Of a stretch of DNA of 64,000 bases, positions 21,011 to 31,311 are shown piece by piece. The stretch is taken from positions 83,171,881 through 83,235,880 of the forward strand of contig CM043957.1 of assembly GCA_014529385.2 (NCBI GenBank), written 5' to 3'. Below the pieces are notes generated by a model. That model was given only the letters and a program-made list of their open reading frames with translations, ran no database searches and had not been told where the DNA came from. Numbering within the stretch: position 1 is the stretch's first letter; each line of letters starts with the position of its first letter. The DNA comes from Adiantum capillus-veneris. Its lineage: Eukaryota > Streptophyta > Polypodiopsida > Polypodiales > Pteridaceae. The position numbers and the translations under genes were made by a program.

Positions 21011-21100
21011 ACCTCCACACACTCCTTCCCTGCCTTTCCTACGATAGAAATTGCACCACAAGGAAGCGTAAAGTGCTAACCGAGCTTAGTGTAGGGCATA

Positions 21101-21118
21101 TCCCCGGCAGCGGCGCCA
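21101..21118 (-). promoter_or_regulatory. TRG-a primer-binding site
   Basis: Minus strand TGGCGCCGCTGCCGGGGA begins four bases inside the 5' LTR. It matches, with one or two differences, the TGGCGCCGTTGCCGGGGA-type PBS of many plant gypsy elements, which I recall as complementary to the 3' end of tRNA-Asp; the tRNA identity should be confirmed. Confidence 0.85.
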
Positions 21119-21122
21119 AAAA

Positions 21123-21373
21123 TGTGCGCTCCTTGCCGCACTGTCGAAGCAAGGGACTTGCCAATACACCGTATGCGAGCCACAAACGGCTCCAAGCACA
21201 CAACAAGCCTAAACTAGCAAGCTCAAGAAAACAAAGGGTGTGTCACTCACCGCTCTACGCTCGCCTTTGTGGTGGATTCCTCGCCGCGATGAAGAAGAAG
21301 CTGCAGTCGTGCCGCGCTCAACCGCTTCGCCGCCGTCGTGCCTTCGTAATGCTCGATCGCACACACACTCTCC

Positions 21374-21405
<32 letters not shown>

Positions 21406-21698
21406 AGGAGGTGAAGAAGAAGAAGATGGAGATGGAGCAAGAGCACTCTTCCATTGCACAAATGAGAGAATGAGTAAAAATTAGGTTTAGTTGGCTTTTA
21501 TAGGAGCTCACCCCATTCACACTTGGGCGCCCATGCTTAACCAACTAATCCCTTGAATGTCCAAGTTAAAGTGCGCCTCTCATCGACGATCACTCTACCT
21601 TTCCCTATTGGACCGACAAGCCCGGTACCTGACTCTACCAAATACATAATACGCGTCCATCGTAGGTGATGGGTGTCCGTGTGCCGTGAGGGTTAACA
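21123..21698 (-). repeat. TRG-a 5' LTR with TATA box
   Basis: This 576-bp repeat is nearly identical to 12571-13148. On the minus strand CCTATAAAAGCC (21493-21504) is a good TATA box for the element transcript. CT and CA microsatellites follow at about 21370-21405. Confidence 0.92.
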
Positions 21699-22434
21699 TT
21701 TGTGTTCCTTGTGACCTAGGTGAAGCAATGAAGATGGAAAGCTTCATGCATCACCATCATAGCATAACCTAAACTTGAAGAAAGCTTTAACTATACCAAG
21801 CCTCAGTCCCAAGACCTCAAACACCTTCGAAGGTGGAGAGAGCTAGCAGCGAATGAGGGTGGGGAAGAGGAAGAAGAAACATTTCATACGAGAAAGAGGT
21901 AGTTCCTCACTTATCATAACTCTTGTGCTAGCATACATGATAGCATAGTAATGAAGAAGAAATAGATGACAAGCTCAAGCATTGAAGCATGGCTCTTGGA
22001 TGGATTTGCACTCCATAGCCAAGAGTGTTGGTGTAGGCTCTCAACCTCTACTTGCTTGGAGAAAGAGAGGGAGCTCTTGAACTTTGCGTAGTACACAATG
22101 AGAGTGTTTGTGAGTGTGTGTGGGTGAGTATACCCCCTAAGCACCCCCCTAGCTTGCTTGGGTCGAGACCCCCCCTTGTAGCTCATGCTTGAAGCTCATT
22201 GGACCCCTCCAGGCCTAGCCAATCACAAGCAGGATCCATTACAAGCAACAGGGATAGCCTTGGGACAAGTGTCCCCCTTTCCCCTTTGAGACAGAGAGGA
22301 CTTGATAAATGCAAAATCAATTAATTAAATATCCTTTATTATCATTGGACCCCTTGGGTGGCCAACCAATAGGTTTCAGGAACACGATGAGAGAAACATG
22401 AGGAGGAACTTGACAAGTGTCCTTGCTGCCTCTT

Positions 22435-22450
22435 CAAGATGGGGCTTCCC

Positions 22451-22485
<35 letters not shown>

Positions 22486-22490
22486 CTCTC
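22435..22490. repeat. (GT)n microsatellite in the solo LTR
   Basis: About 15 GT units (22453-22484), followed by irregular CAAGCACCTCAAGCA repeats at 22590-22775 that are also present in the Gypsy-A LTR at 7795-7945. Confidence 0.8.
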
Positions 22491-23066
22491 TCATCCCCCC
22501 CCCTTGTAGGCTCGCCCCCCTCCTTGTAGGGATCTTTTTGACTTTGAATGAGCAAGCCCCTTAGTCATCAAGCATGACTAAGCACTTGAAGTAGGGGGTG
22601 TTCCCACAAGCATCTCAGGCAAGCTTCTCAAGGCACCTCAAGCACCTTAATCATGCACCAAGTCAAGCACCTCAAGCATGGAGCCAGTCAAGCACCTCAA
22701 GCATCTTAATCAAGCACCTCAAGCAGGACAAGCACCTCAAGCACGACAAGCACCTCAAGCACGACAAGCACCTCGAGTTTGGGCCGGGTTCCCACCTCAA
22801 GCTCTTACCTAAGTTCAAAGGACTTTTACGCACATTATTGGAGGTCTTCAATGAAGCTAACCCTAAGGTCTTATGCTCCATTGGTTAGCCTTGCTCTTGA
22901 TAGACCATCTCCCATTTGGGCCCCTTTACTATTGGCCCCGTGTTGAGATAGATCTATAAGCACATATCTATATCTTAACACTTGTTCCCGTTTATTCTCC
23001 CACATTAAGTGATCAATTTAATATGAGAAAATCATTTGGGTTGGTTAGATATTAGATTTTATGATA

Positions 23067-24700
23067 GTAGATCAAAGTCTCCTGGTTGTCGCAATGTTGA
23101 ATGCCATTATTGTGATAAGTTTGGTCACATAAAGAAGGATTGTTATGGTTGGAAGCGTGACAAAGGTAAAGTCAAAGGCAAAGACAATGATGATAAAGAG
23201 GAGAAACCAAAGAGTTCGGCTAAGATTGAAGAACTGAACATAGTGCAAGATGATTGTGATGCACAAGACATCAATATGTTGATTGAAAATAATAATGTAT
23301 TTTATGATGCACAAGAAACTCTATCTTTGCAGAGTTATATGTCAGCAGAGCTACTTGTTAGTGGTGAAGTGTGCCATACATGGATTCTTGATTCGGGCGT
23401 TTCTTTGCATGTCACACCTCATGGGTATTGGTTTACTACATATGAGGAAACCATTGGCACTGTTACGCTAGGTGACAGCTACTCTTGTGACATTGTGGGC
23501 ATAGGTGATATTTCTATGGTTATGGAAAATGGGGTGAGGTTTACCATACATAATGTGCGTCATGTTCCATCTTTGACACGAAATTTGATTTCGGTTGGAC
23601 GTCTTGATGACTTGGGTTACAAAGTCACTTTTTATCAGCAGTCTTGGCGTATTGCGAAAGGTCATCTTATTTTAGCCCATGGTTCTAAAGTTGGTACACT
23701 TTATCCTCTTTATGTATATGACAAGAACAGTGTTCTTTCTATAACCGAGTGTCAACTGTTGCTTTATAGCATAGCTAGTTAGGTCATATGTCAAAGAAGG
23801 GAATGGAAACTCTTTCTCGTTTGGGCTACTTACCGTCTTTATCATTTTCTAATTTTCCATTTTGTGAACACTGTCAATATGTTAAGCAAACACGAGCACA
23901 TTGTACACAGCCTTTTGACAAAGAAAGAAAGCCTTAGAGCTTGTGCATAGTGATTTATGTAGGCCTATGCCTTCTAAATCCCATGGCGGTGCGTCTTATT
24001 ATGTTAATTCATTGACAATGCAACACGACATGTTTGGGTTTATGCCATGAAGTCTAAAGATGAGACTTTTTCTTGTTTCAAAAAGTTCTTATCTAGTGTG
24101 GAAACTCAGTCTGAACTTAACTTGAAAGCTTTACACTCAGATAATGGTGGAGAATATGTCTCCAAAGAGTTTGCAGACTTCTGTTCAAGTAGGGGAACTA
24201 AGCGCGAGTTTACAGCTCCTTATACCCCTGCACAAAATGGTGTTGCCGAACGAATCAATAGGACCATCCAAGAGAGGATTATGTCTATGCTATCACAGGC
24301 TAATTTACCGCAAGTGTTTTGGGCTGAAGCATTATACACTGCTGTGTATTTGATCAATAGATCACCACATGCTTCATTACAGTTATGTGTACCTTTGGAG
24401 CTATGGTCAGGACATAAGTTGTCTTATGAAAAACTCCGTACATTTGGTTGCGAAATTTATGCATATGTACCCAAGGAGTTGCGTGCTAAGCTTGACCCTA
24501 AGTCCAGGAAATGCATCTTTATTGGCTATGGTGTAAATGGTCAATTTGGCTATCGTTTATGGGATCTGGAAAGTCGATCAGTAATCCGTAGCAGTGATGT
24601 TGTCTTCAATGAGACCAAGATGCATAGGCAGCCAACGAAAGAGGTTGAATTCCGGAAAGTGACGTTTTTGATTTATCACCTCCTGCACAGATAGCTCCAA
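23067..24700 (+). pseudogene. Copia-1 gag end, protease and integrase
   Basis: The reading resumes with RSKSPG and the zinc knuckle CHYCDKFGHIKKDC. The protease motif WILDSGVSLHVTPHGYW follows (Asp codon near 23390), then the terminal part VRHVPSLTRNLISVGRLDD. A TAG ends the first frame at about 23780, just before the GAG-pre-integrase segment LGHMSKKGMETL..CEHCQYVKQ. Another frame change lies near 23935, in the first part of the integrase core. From 24047 the integrase core is open: SDNGGEYVSKEFADFC, then TPAQNGVAERINRTIQER with catalytic D and E. At least three lesions make it inactive. Confidence 0.88.
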
Positions 24701-26320
24701 AGCCAATTACTACACAGGCTAGTACAAGCTCTGATCAGCCGCCGAGGAGATCTCAAAGAGTCTCATATCCGCCAGAACGGTTTGTTCCATGCGTGGACTT
24801 TGTGTTGCTGACAGATAGTGGTGAGCCATCTTGCTACAAAGAGGCGATGCTAGCCAATGATAAGGTTCAGTGGGAACATGCTATGAAGAAGGAGCTATCC
24901 AGTATTGCAAAGAACATAACATGGGAACTTGTTCCATTGAGAAAATGTAGGAAAGCTTTGCCTTGTAAATGGGTTTACAAGAAGAAGATTGCATCCAATG
25001 TTGAGAATTACAAAGCTCGTTTAGTGGCCAAAGGTTTCAAGCAAGAATATGGTGTAGATTTCCAAGAGAATCTTTTCTCCAGTGGTCAAGATGACGACAC
25101 TAAGAACGTTGCTTGATTTTGTTGCCACTGAAGATATGGAGCTTGATCAAATGGATGTCATTACAACTTTCTTACATGGTGATCTCGAGGAAGAGATTTA
25201 TATGCAGCAACCTGAAGGATTTGTGCTCAAGGGCAAGGAACATTTGGTCTGTAAGCTTTTGAAAAGTCTCGATGGTTTGAAGCAATCGTCAAGACAATGG
25301 TATCAAAAGTTTGATGCATTTATGCGTTCCCTAGGCTATAAGCACAATAATGAGGATCCATGTCTTTACGTGAAAAGGGAACCAAATGGAAAAATTATTA
25401 TGCTTATCCTTTATGTAGATGACATGCTTATTGCTGGTCATTCTAAGAAGGACATTGCTGACTTGAAAACCAAGCTAAAAAGTCAATTCGACATGAATGA
25501 TTTGGGTGAAGCCAATCACATTTTGAGTATGCGCATTACTCGTGATCGTAAAAAGAGGTTTTTGTACCTTTCTCAAAAAGAGTATGTGCACAAGGTTCTT
25601 CATCGTTTCAACATACAGAAGGGGAAGGCCTTGAGTGCTCTATTGCCTGCATATTTGAAACTTAGCAAGAACGATTGTCCCAAATCTACTGAGGAAAAAG
25701 CTGTGATGGCTAAAATTACTTATGCTTTAGCTTGTGGTAGTCTCATGTATGCCATGGTGGCTACAAGACCTAACATTGCACATGCAGTGGGAGTTGTCAA
25801 CAAATTTATGTCTAACCCTGGTAAAAAGCATTGGGATGCTGTCGAGTCGATTCTCAGATACTTGAGTGGCACTACAGATAGACAGTTATGCTATGGTCGT
25901 GGAGAGTCATCCATTCAAGGATTTGTAGACAGTGACTATGCAGGCTGTGTTGACAGTTGTAAATCAACAATAGGTTGGATTTACACATTTGTTGGTTCTG
26001 CTATTTCTTGGAGATTTGCTCTTCAAGATTGTACATCCATTTCTACCACAGAGGTAGAGTATGTTGCATTGAGTGAAGCATGCAAAGAAGCTTTTTGGCT
26101 TGTTCGCCTAGTGAAAGATCTTGGATTGGAGCAGTGTACACCAGTTCTTCATTGTGACAGTCAGAGTGCTATTGCCTTGGCTAACAATCAAGTGTTTCAT
26201 TCCAGAACAAAACACATTGATGTGAGTTATCACTTCAGTCGTGAATGCCTGGCAAACAAGAGCCTTGATTTAGTGAAGATTCCTACGTCAGAGAACACAG
26301 CGGATGCACTCACTCACTAA
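24700..26320 (+). pseudogene. Copia-1 reverse transcriptase and RNase H
   Basis: The RT starts in the frame at 24793 (GEPSCYKEAMLANDKVQW, KWVYKKKIASN, ARLVAKGFKQEYG). A 1-bp insertion near 25070 shifts it to the frame of 25082-26320. There the RT continues with MDVITTFLHGDLEEEIYM, the catalytic YVDD at 25412-25423, and connection-type sequence GSLMYAMVATRPNIAHAVG. RNase H follows with STTEVEYVALSEACKEAFW and DSQSAIALANN..HSRTKHIDV. It copies RNA to DNA in intact copia elements. Apart from the shift this part is well preserved. Confidence 0.9.
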
Positions 26321-26430
26321 GAGTATCTCCAGCCATTAGTTTCAACACCGTCGTGAGTTGATGGGCATTGGGTGAAGAGTGGTTCTCTTCCATTTTTATA
26401 CTCTCCCACATTGGCCATCAAGTCGGAGAA

Positions 26431-26684
26431 TGTTAGGTTTAATGGCCATGTGGCCGACCGCCCATCACTAACTGCCACTAGCCCTAAGTGTACAGCTATA
26501 CACTTGTGTGAGCCACTAACACTAAATAAAATGTGTATTGTGCCTTAGTAGCATAAGATAAGAGATGAAAGAAAGGGGGCATACAGTACGTTGGCTCTCC
26601 CCTTTCAACCTGTGTGTGTGGCTATGGTGGTGTGTGTGTGCGTGCGTATTCCTCTTCCACTGTGCTCCTAGCTCCTCCCCATAA
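26431..26684 (+). repeat. Copia-1 3' LTR
   Basis: 254 bp starting TGTTAGGTTTAATGG right after a purine tract; it lacks the insertion present in the 5' LTR and so serves as its empty-site control. The flanking atgtt follows at 26685. Confidence 0.9.
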
Positions 26685-26793
26685 ATGTTGGCAAGCCATG
26701 GTGTTTAAAAATTTGGGATATGAAGAGGGTTGCCATTTGGTGTGCCTTAATAGTGTTTTTGATAGGTATAAAATTTGCTTGTTTACTAAACAT
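26685..26793 (-). pseudogene. Gypsy-A pol remnant, continuation beyond Copia-1
   Basis: Immediately after the Copia-1 3' LTR the sequence matches the reverse complement of Gypsy-B at about 57650-57770 (the CATCAAATGG, AAAAAGACTATTAAGGCAC and GTCAACTATTG-proximal regions). This proves that 9501 and 26685 were once adjacent, with atgtt as the duplicated target. Homology stops near 26793, so the rest of Gypsy-A is deleted or was never there. Confidence 0.75.
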
Positions 26794-27285
26794 GGATTTT
26801 ATATTTGCAAGCTTTTGTTTTCAAGCTTTTGGATTTGAAACATTATTTTTGAGCTTTTTAATGCTCGTATTACACTAAATATATCTTCAAATATTAGTGT
26901 GGCATGAGAAAAGTCTACATTCGATTGTGCAATCCTTAAATTACCAAACAATCAAATGTAACATGTATGCATGTATTTGATGTGGGAATGTATGCTCATG
27001 CACATCTCTTATTATCTTAAAATGTAACTTAAAAAAGAAAACATTTTGTAAGTAGTTTTGATTCAAGACCATATTCTAAAGTATTAATAACAAACAACAT
27101 ATTTGCCATAGTCTCCAAGTAACCTAGTAAATCAACTCAAGAAACCTCAAAATAAAACTGCATTCCAAGTAGCAATATTCATAGCATACCACATAGGAAA
27201 CCTCCAATCACATAATTAGTCACACAACCACCATAATGCCGTGTCCAATACATGTACAACAAACACTCAAATCAAAACATCAAAA
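26794..27285. other. Intergenic, nothing recognised
   Basis: AT-rich sequence without open frames of note, between the end of the Gypsy-A homology and a PPR relic. Confidence 0.4.
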
Positions 27286-27289
27286 TGCA

Positions 27290-27462
27290 ATGTCTAGAGA
27301 GATCATATGTACCTATTCATGCTCAACTTTATGGAGACTATCATTGTCCACAAAATTGATGACAGTCATCTTAAACTTAACATGTTGGCAGCCAAGAATG
27401 TTCTCATGGTGCATTTGCTCAAAACACTCAAGAGCTTGTCAGCCTTTCCTAGCTTGAGTAAA
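27290..27462 (-). pseudogene. PPR-protein relic (minus strand)
   Basis: On the minus strand one frame reads QARKG-stop-QALECFEQMHHENIL, then MTVINFVDNDSLHKVEHE. The ALECFEQM..E segment is typical of the second helix and loop of plant PPR motifs, followed by the expected VTF.. position. One stop interrupts it and no flanking repeats are preserved. Confidence 0.5.
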
Positions 27463-28385
27463 ATTTGTTTTCAAAGCATTACAGAAGAATGCTAGGAGAA
27501 GGGAGCTTCTGTAGGAAACTTTCCATTGATGGTTGCTATTTTGCATGTAATTCAAAAGAATTATACCCTCTACTAAAGCTTTTATATGAAGCTTATGAAT
27601 GGTATATATAGTGTAAGTGTGACATTCCGATTTTTTTCATCTTGGATGGAGGTTATTATGGTATTCTGTTTGGCTAGCCTTTGCCGATTGAATCCACAAT
27701 TCTAGTCCATGATAGAGAGGATGATGATTATACGAAGAGAAGAAGGAATGCAAACAAATGGAGATTGATGGGAATGAGCCCTTGCAAGTATCTCGAGTGA
27801 ATATCATGCTTAGTATTTTTTTCAAAAAGAGGGGATGTCAGTCAACTGAGAGTTTGAAGCTGTAGAGGAAGGGAGGTCAAGAATGAAGAGAGAGGAGAGA
27901 ACTGGCACAAGGTAAAGGTATGAGGACCAAAAGGTCACTGTGTAAAGAAGCTCGCCCTCGCTCAACTTTACTCATGTGTATATGGTCAGCGATCAATACT
28001 AAATGTTTATGTGAAGTATTAGGTGTAAAATGTGTATCAGATGTTCCAAGGGATAGTATGAATGCATGGAAATGTTTCAAGAAAAAGCTCTGCTAGCTAG
28101 GATATTTGGGAGTTTGACATGAAGCATTTATGTTGTTGTAGTTTACTGAAAGATGAATGTCATGAGAAACATGTTTTGAAGATGACCATATGGTATGGAA
28201 AGGGGGTGTTAACAGACCCTTAACAGATGGATGGATAAGGGGTTGTTTCCTATTAAGGTCCTTGGTCTTGTAAGGAGTCAAGGGAGAGCAAAAGAAAAAC
28301 AATATGCGGCTCTCTAGAAGCATAATGTCCACAACTCATTTGCAAATTAGGGAGGAGGCTATGTGATGTAAGTTTTCACTTTTAT
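27463..28385. other. Intergenic, nothing recognised
   Basis: Frames up to 79 codons on the minus strand (27637-28332) show no motif. No repeat or terminus was seen. Confidence 0.4.
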
Positions 28386-28389
28386 ATTC

Positions 28390-28960
28390 TTATATGGTGT
28401 CTACCATTAAAAAATCTTACACCAATCATGTTGAGGTGTCTTAGAGGCATAGGTAGCTATACACAAGGGCTACTTGGAAGCGATGTAGTGTTATAACAAA
28501 TGTGGTGCTCTAATAAAAGCTCAACAATTTTTGAGGAACAGCCCAATTGTGATGTGGTCCCTTGGTCTGCATTGATTATGGGGTATTCCCAACATGACAA
28601 AGATCAAGATGCTTTGAGTTTCTATGTGCAGATGCATCATAATGGGCTCCCTTAAAGAAATCACCTTTGTGTCGCTTTTAGAAGCTTATTTTAGCATTCA
28701 AGCACTTGAAAAGGGAGAGGAAATATATGACGATATATGATTTACTAGATATGTTTGTATAATGCGGTGCTCTAGTGAAGATAGCACAAGTCCTTGATGA
28801 TGAGCTGTCTACTCAAGAGATTTTGTTTTGGTCCTCATCTATAGCTAGTCCGGTTGGCCAAGAGTAGATTCCAAAAATCACAGTAGGAAGGTCACCCTCC
28901 AAATACAGTCACCTAATTCAAAAGCATGTGGCAACTTAGAAGCAGCTGAGATAGGTGAGA
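28390..28960 (+). pseudogene. PPR-protein relic (plus strand)
   Basis: Translating all three frames gives a PPR protein in order: NKCGALIKAQQFLR (MYAKCG..A), then DVVPWSALIMGYSQHDKDQDALSFY followed by VQMHHNGLP. Then come EITFVSLLEAYFSIQALEKGEEIYDDI, CGALVKIAQV and LSTQEILFWSSSIA. This covers about two PLS-type repeat units with several frameshifts and stops. The last 220 bp are also found in inverted orientation at 45640-45870. Fern-type PPR wording; organellar RNA-editing or processing factors in intact form. Confidence 0.7.
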
Positions 28961-29690
28961 GAACATGCCGGGTGCAAAACATATCCATTTGCCGCCAAAA
29001 TTGCTACTATGCGGGCTATGTTCACTGCTCGTTCACTACCCGTCTCCGACCTCCTCAACTTGTGGTGCCTACTCACCGACTTCTTGCTCTGCCTGCCCTT
29101 CCACTTGGTGCTTGGAAGGGGGACTACATGCCCTTCCACAACTAGCTACCTATGCTAGAATATTGAAGCTTCAACCTTTAGAGGATGGCTTCGCCTTTTG
29201 CCTTGTCACTGCAACCGGAGTAAGACCTTCATTTGAGTTAAAAGAATCTCCTCAAAATTTTGTATAATAAGTGATTTTTTCCCAAATTGGTACTACCTAC
29301 TACTACCTCATACCAGCTACTATCGGCTCTCTTCAAATTAATCCTGCACAATCTCATTGAGATTCCTCCCTTCTTATACTTCACACATGGATTTTCAAGA
29401 GTCCGTTGCCCTAACGAGTTTCAAAAACCCATGAGCTACCGATCGATCACATTTGTAACTTTAATAAAGAGCTCAGTTGAGAAATAGCATGACCATCCAT
29501 GATGCACAGCTTGCTTACGCTCTATGCATTGCAGAACCTCAACGAGACGCAACTCTTAGAGTCCTATGCACAATCTGAGCAGGGACCATCGCCACTATTA
29601 CTTGCATGTTTTATGTCCCCGAGGCTACATCCACGCATCACATCTTAAAGATTTGGCCTATTTCACAAATAAAATAAGATTGGGCCATGC
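28961..29690. other. Intergenic with a GC-richer block
   Basis: 28960-29240 is GC-richer and has two overlapping plus-strand frames (67 and 100 codons) with many Cys, Pro and Leu but no known motif. The remainder is featureless. Confidence 0.3.
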
Positions 29691-29691
29691 A

Positions 29692-29800
29692 TGCAGGCAA
29701 ATTTCTTGAAAAAAGAGGGGAGGGCTGAGCCTCCCCATCATCCACATGCACGCAGATGATGGGGGCCTCCAATTGCCCCCATTTTTTTCTACTACCTGCA
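29692..29800. repeat. 109-bp foldback (MITE-like) repeat
   Basis: The ends TGCAGG and CCTGCA and the inner GCCTCCCCATCAT / ATGATGGGGGCC form an imperfect inverted repeat of about 50 bp per arm around an ACATGCACGC loop. A related half (CTGCAAGAAAATGTCTCG, GCCTCCCCATCATC) recurs at 30277-30366, and a third trace lies near 30438. No clear target duplication was found. Confidence 0.5.
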
Positions 29801-30587
29801 TAAGGGGTCGTGTCTGTGAAGTCAGAGTTGAGTGAGGCTTGGTAGCACTCTCGGCATCCTTAGGCACATGAGAGATTTTGAGCTTTACAATTGCCGGAGT
29901 GGCTTGCACATGTGCTGTATGGGATGGTCGCATGCTTCAGGTGGCAGACTAGGTGTGGGACAAAGGAAAGTGGAGAATTGGAGGGCAACGGGTTGAAGAA
30001 GGAGAAGAAGAAATGAAAATAAAATGTTATCTTAATGTCGTCCCCAGCACGCGCATGCACATATATACACACACACACACACACACATACAAAGGTTGGC
30101 TTGCTATACAAGAGACAGATGGAGGGCGGTGGGGCCTCACACGTGCAGTCTCGTCTAAATTGGAGCCCCAAGGCTTGGGATGTGTCGGGTCTAGAGATAA
30201 GATTTATAATTTTAAAAGGAAATCTATACAAAAGAGAATATTGTATGGTTGTGAAATTGAATTTTCCCAAACACTACCTGCAAGAAAATGTCTCGAAAAA
30301 AAGGGGTGGGGATTGGAGCCTCCCCATCATCGGCGCACATGGATGATTGGGGGGCTCTAGCCCACCGTTTTATTCAAATGAAGCGAGTGTTGGACATCGA
30401 GAGAGAGAGAGAGAGAGGGGGGGGAGGGGGTTTGCTTACCTCCCCGTCCAACAACGCACATAGATAGATAGATAGCTAGATTGTATTATCGTACATGGAG
30501 GTCAAATATGACCCATGGGACCGGGTACAAAACTTTATAGCTGCATGCTTATATGTGAAGACATGAGATACATATCAGTTAAGGATT

Positions 30588-30588
<1 letters not shown>
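29801..30588. other. Intergenic with simple repeats
   Basis: It contains (CA)n at 30063-30090, a related foldback half at 30277-30366, a GA then G-rich stretch at 30399-30432 and GATA repeats at 30470. Frames over 100 codons on both strands overlap these repeats and are not convincing. Confidence 0.4.

Positions 30589-30662
<74 letters not shown>
30589..30662. repeat. (GA)n microsatellite
   Basis: About 36 GA units, about 130 bp outside the left end of Gypsy-C. Confidence 0.95.
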
Positions 30663-30667
<5 letters not shown>

Positions 30668-31311
30668 TCCAAATGGCTTGCACTAGAGTAGAAGTAGAAG
30701 AATAAGAAATGAAATAAAATGTTATATTAACATTTTCCAAAGGCCAATCAAATCCAATCTCTCGATACAAAAATAAAAATGAACTAAAGTGTGAGGTCCC
30801 CATATTGTCGTCTCAACGACGGATCTGATGGTAAACCTGGTGGCCACTAGATCTATAGCGGAAGCAAACAAAGTTGTCCAGGGTTCATCTAGCGGATGAT
30901 CTCTCATCACAAAGTGAGTCGAGTTTGAGCCTACTAGCAACGAGATCTAGCTCCACCTCGCAGGGGAAGCGTGTTGAACTTATCTAGCGATCCTAAGACC
31001 CACATTCCAAGATGAGAGAAGTCCCGAGTGCCTTTTTCCCCATGTTTCAGAGGCACGTACACTTGAGACCTCGCCGCTCTTGGGGCAATGAGTATTACTA
31101 GTATCGATTTATAACACTATGGGGACGGAGAGATCCCGACTATTCGGGACCACCCTTCTCATAGGCATTGGCAACCTCAGCCAAGCCCCCACTTTCCACC
31201 CCCACACTCACACTTCCTTGTGTGTCCTAATTACTACCACGAGGTTGTTCAACATATAAGTTCCTTGATTAGATTCCGATTCACAAGGTTCGTTAAGACA
31301 TCCCTTCAATC

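Larger units (their letters stand above)
20170..21100 (-). other. TRG-a leader with two kinds of simple repeat
   Basis: Between PBS and the gag ATG lie a GGGCCT hexamer array (20552-20595) and a longer T/A-skewed part. In 20770-21010 the words GCAGAAATT and GCAGAAAAT recur about 15 times on the plus strand, so the element RNA would read TTTCTGCAATTTCTGC repeatedly. Open frames rich in Phe/Ser here are caused by the repeat. The corresponding part of TRG-b lies outside the window. Confidence 0.7.
12571..21698 (-). mobile_element. TRG-a: complete RT-less Gag-protease LTR retrotransposon
   Basis: LTRs at 12571-13148 and 21123-21698 are nearly identical, start TGTGCGCTCC and end GGTTAACA on the plus strand, and are flanked by a perfect 5-bp duplication tttgt (12566-12570 and 21699-21703). 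On the minus strand a PBS (21101-21118) and a PPT (13149-13160) sit next to the LTRs. The 7.97-kb interior encodes only one long protein with Gag, zinc knuckles, a retropepsin-like domain and a novel C-terminal part. No RT, RNase H or integrase is present in any frame. This is the layout of terminal-repeat retrotransposons with a GAG domain (TR-GAG). It must use enzymes from an autonomous partner. Confidence 0.9.
12291..23066 (-). repeat. Solo LTR of the Gypsy-A family (interrupted by TRG-a)
   Basis: Parts 12291-12570 and 21704-23066 join to a single LTR of about 1.64 kb homologous to 6394-8251. In plus-strand order it starts TGTAATGGAA and ends TTTTATGATA (TTTTATGACA at 8251). Flanks are gtagg (12286-12290) and gtaga (23067-23071), a 5-bp duplication with one change. 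Joining the flanks restores the copia Gag reading NGRSKSPG. No internal Gypsy sequence is present, so it arose by LTR-LTR recombination. Confidence 0.82.
9502..26684 (+). mobile_element. Copia-1, Ty1/copia LTR retrotransposon with nested insertions
   Basis: LTRs at 9502-10440 and 26431-26684 share TGTTAGGTTTAATGG at the start and CAGCTCCTCCCCA-like ends, and the whole is flanked by the 5-bp duplication atgtt (9497-9501 and 26685-26689). A tRNA-iMet type PBS follows the 5' LTR and a purine tract AAGTCGGAGAA precedes the 3' LTR. Domain order is Gag, zinc knuckle, protease, integrase, RT, RNase H, as in copia. It is inserted in Gypsy-A and contains a TIR element and a solo LTR that itself contains TRG-a. 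Coding parts are broken by several frameshifts and stops. Confidence 0.92.

Noticed and set aside
20757-21061. Phe/Ser-rich frames on the minus strand in the TRG-a leader
   Set aside because: Produced by the GCAGAAATT repeat in three frames; codon content just mirrors the repeat.
22590-22775. CRISPR-like array of CAAGCACCTCAAGCA units
   Set aside because: Irregular spacing, no unique spacers, lies in a plant LTR and recurs in the other LTR copy.
12291-23066. A full Gypsy element inside Copia-1 gag
   Set aside because: Only LTR sequence is present once TRG-a is removed; flanking near-identical 5-bp repeats show a solo LTR.
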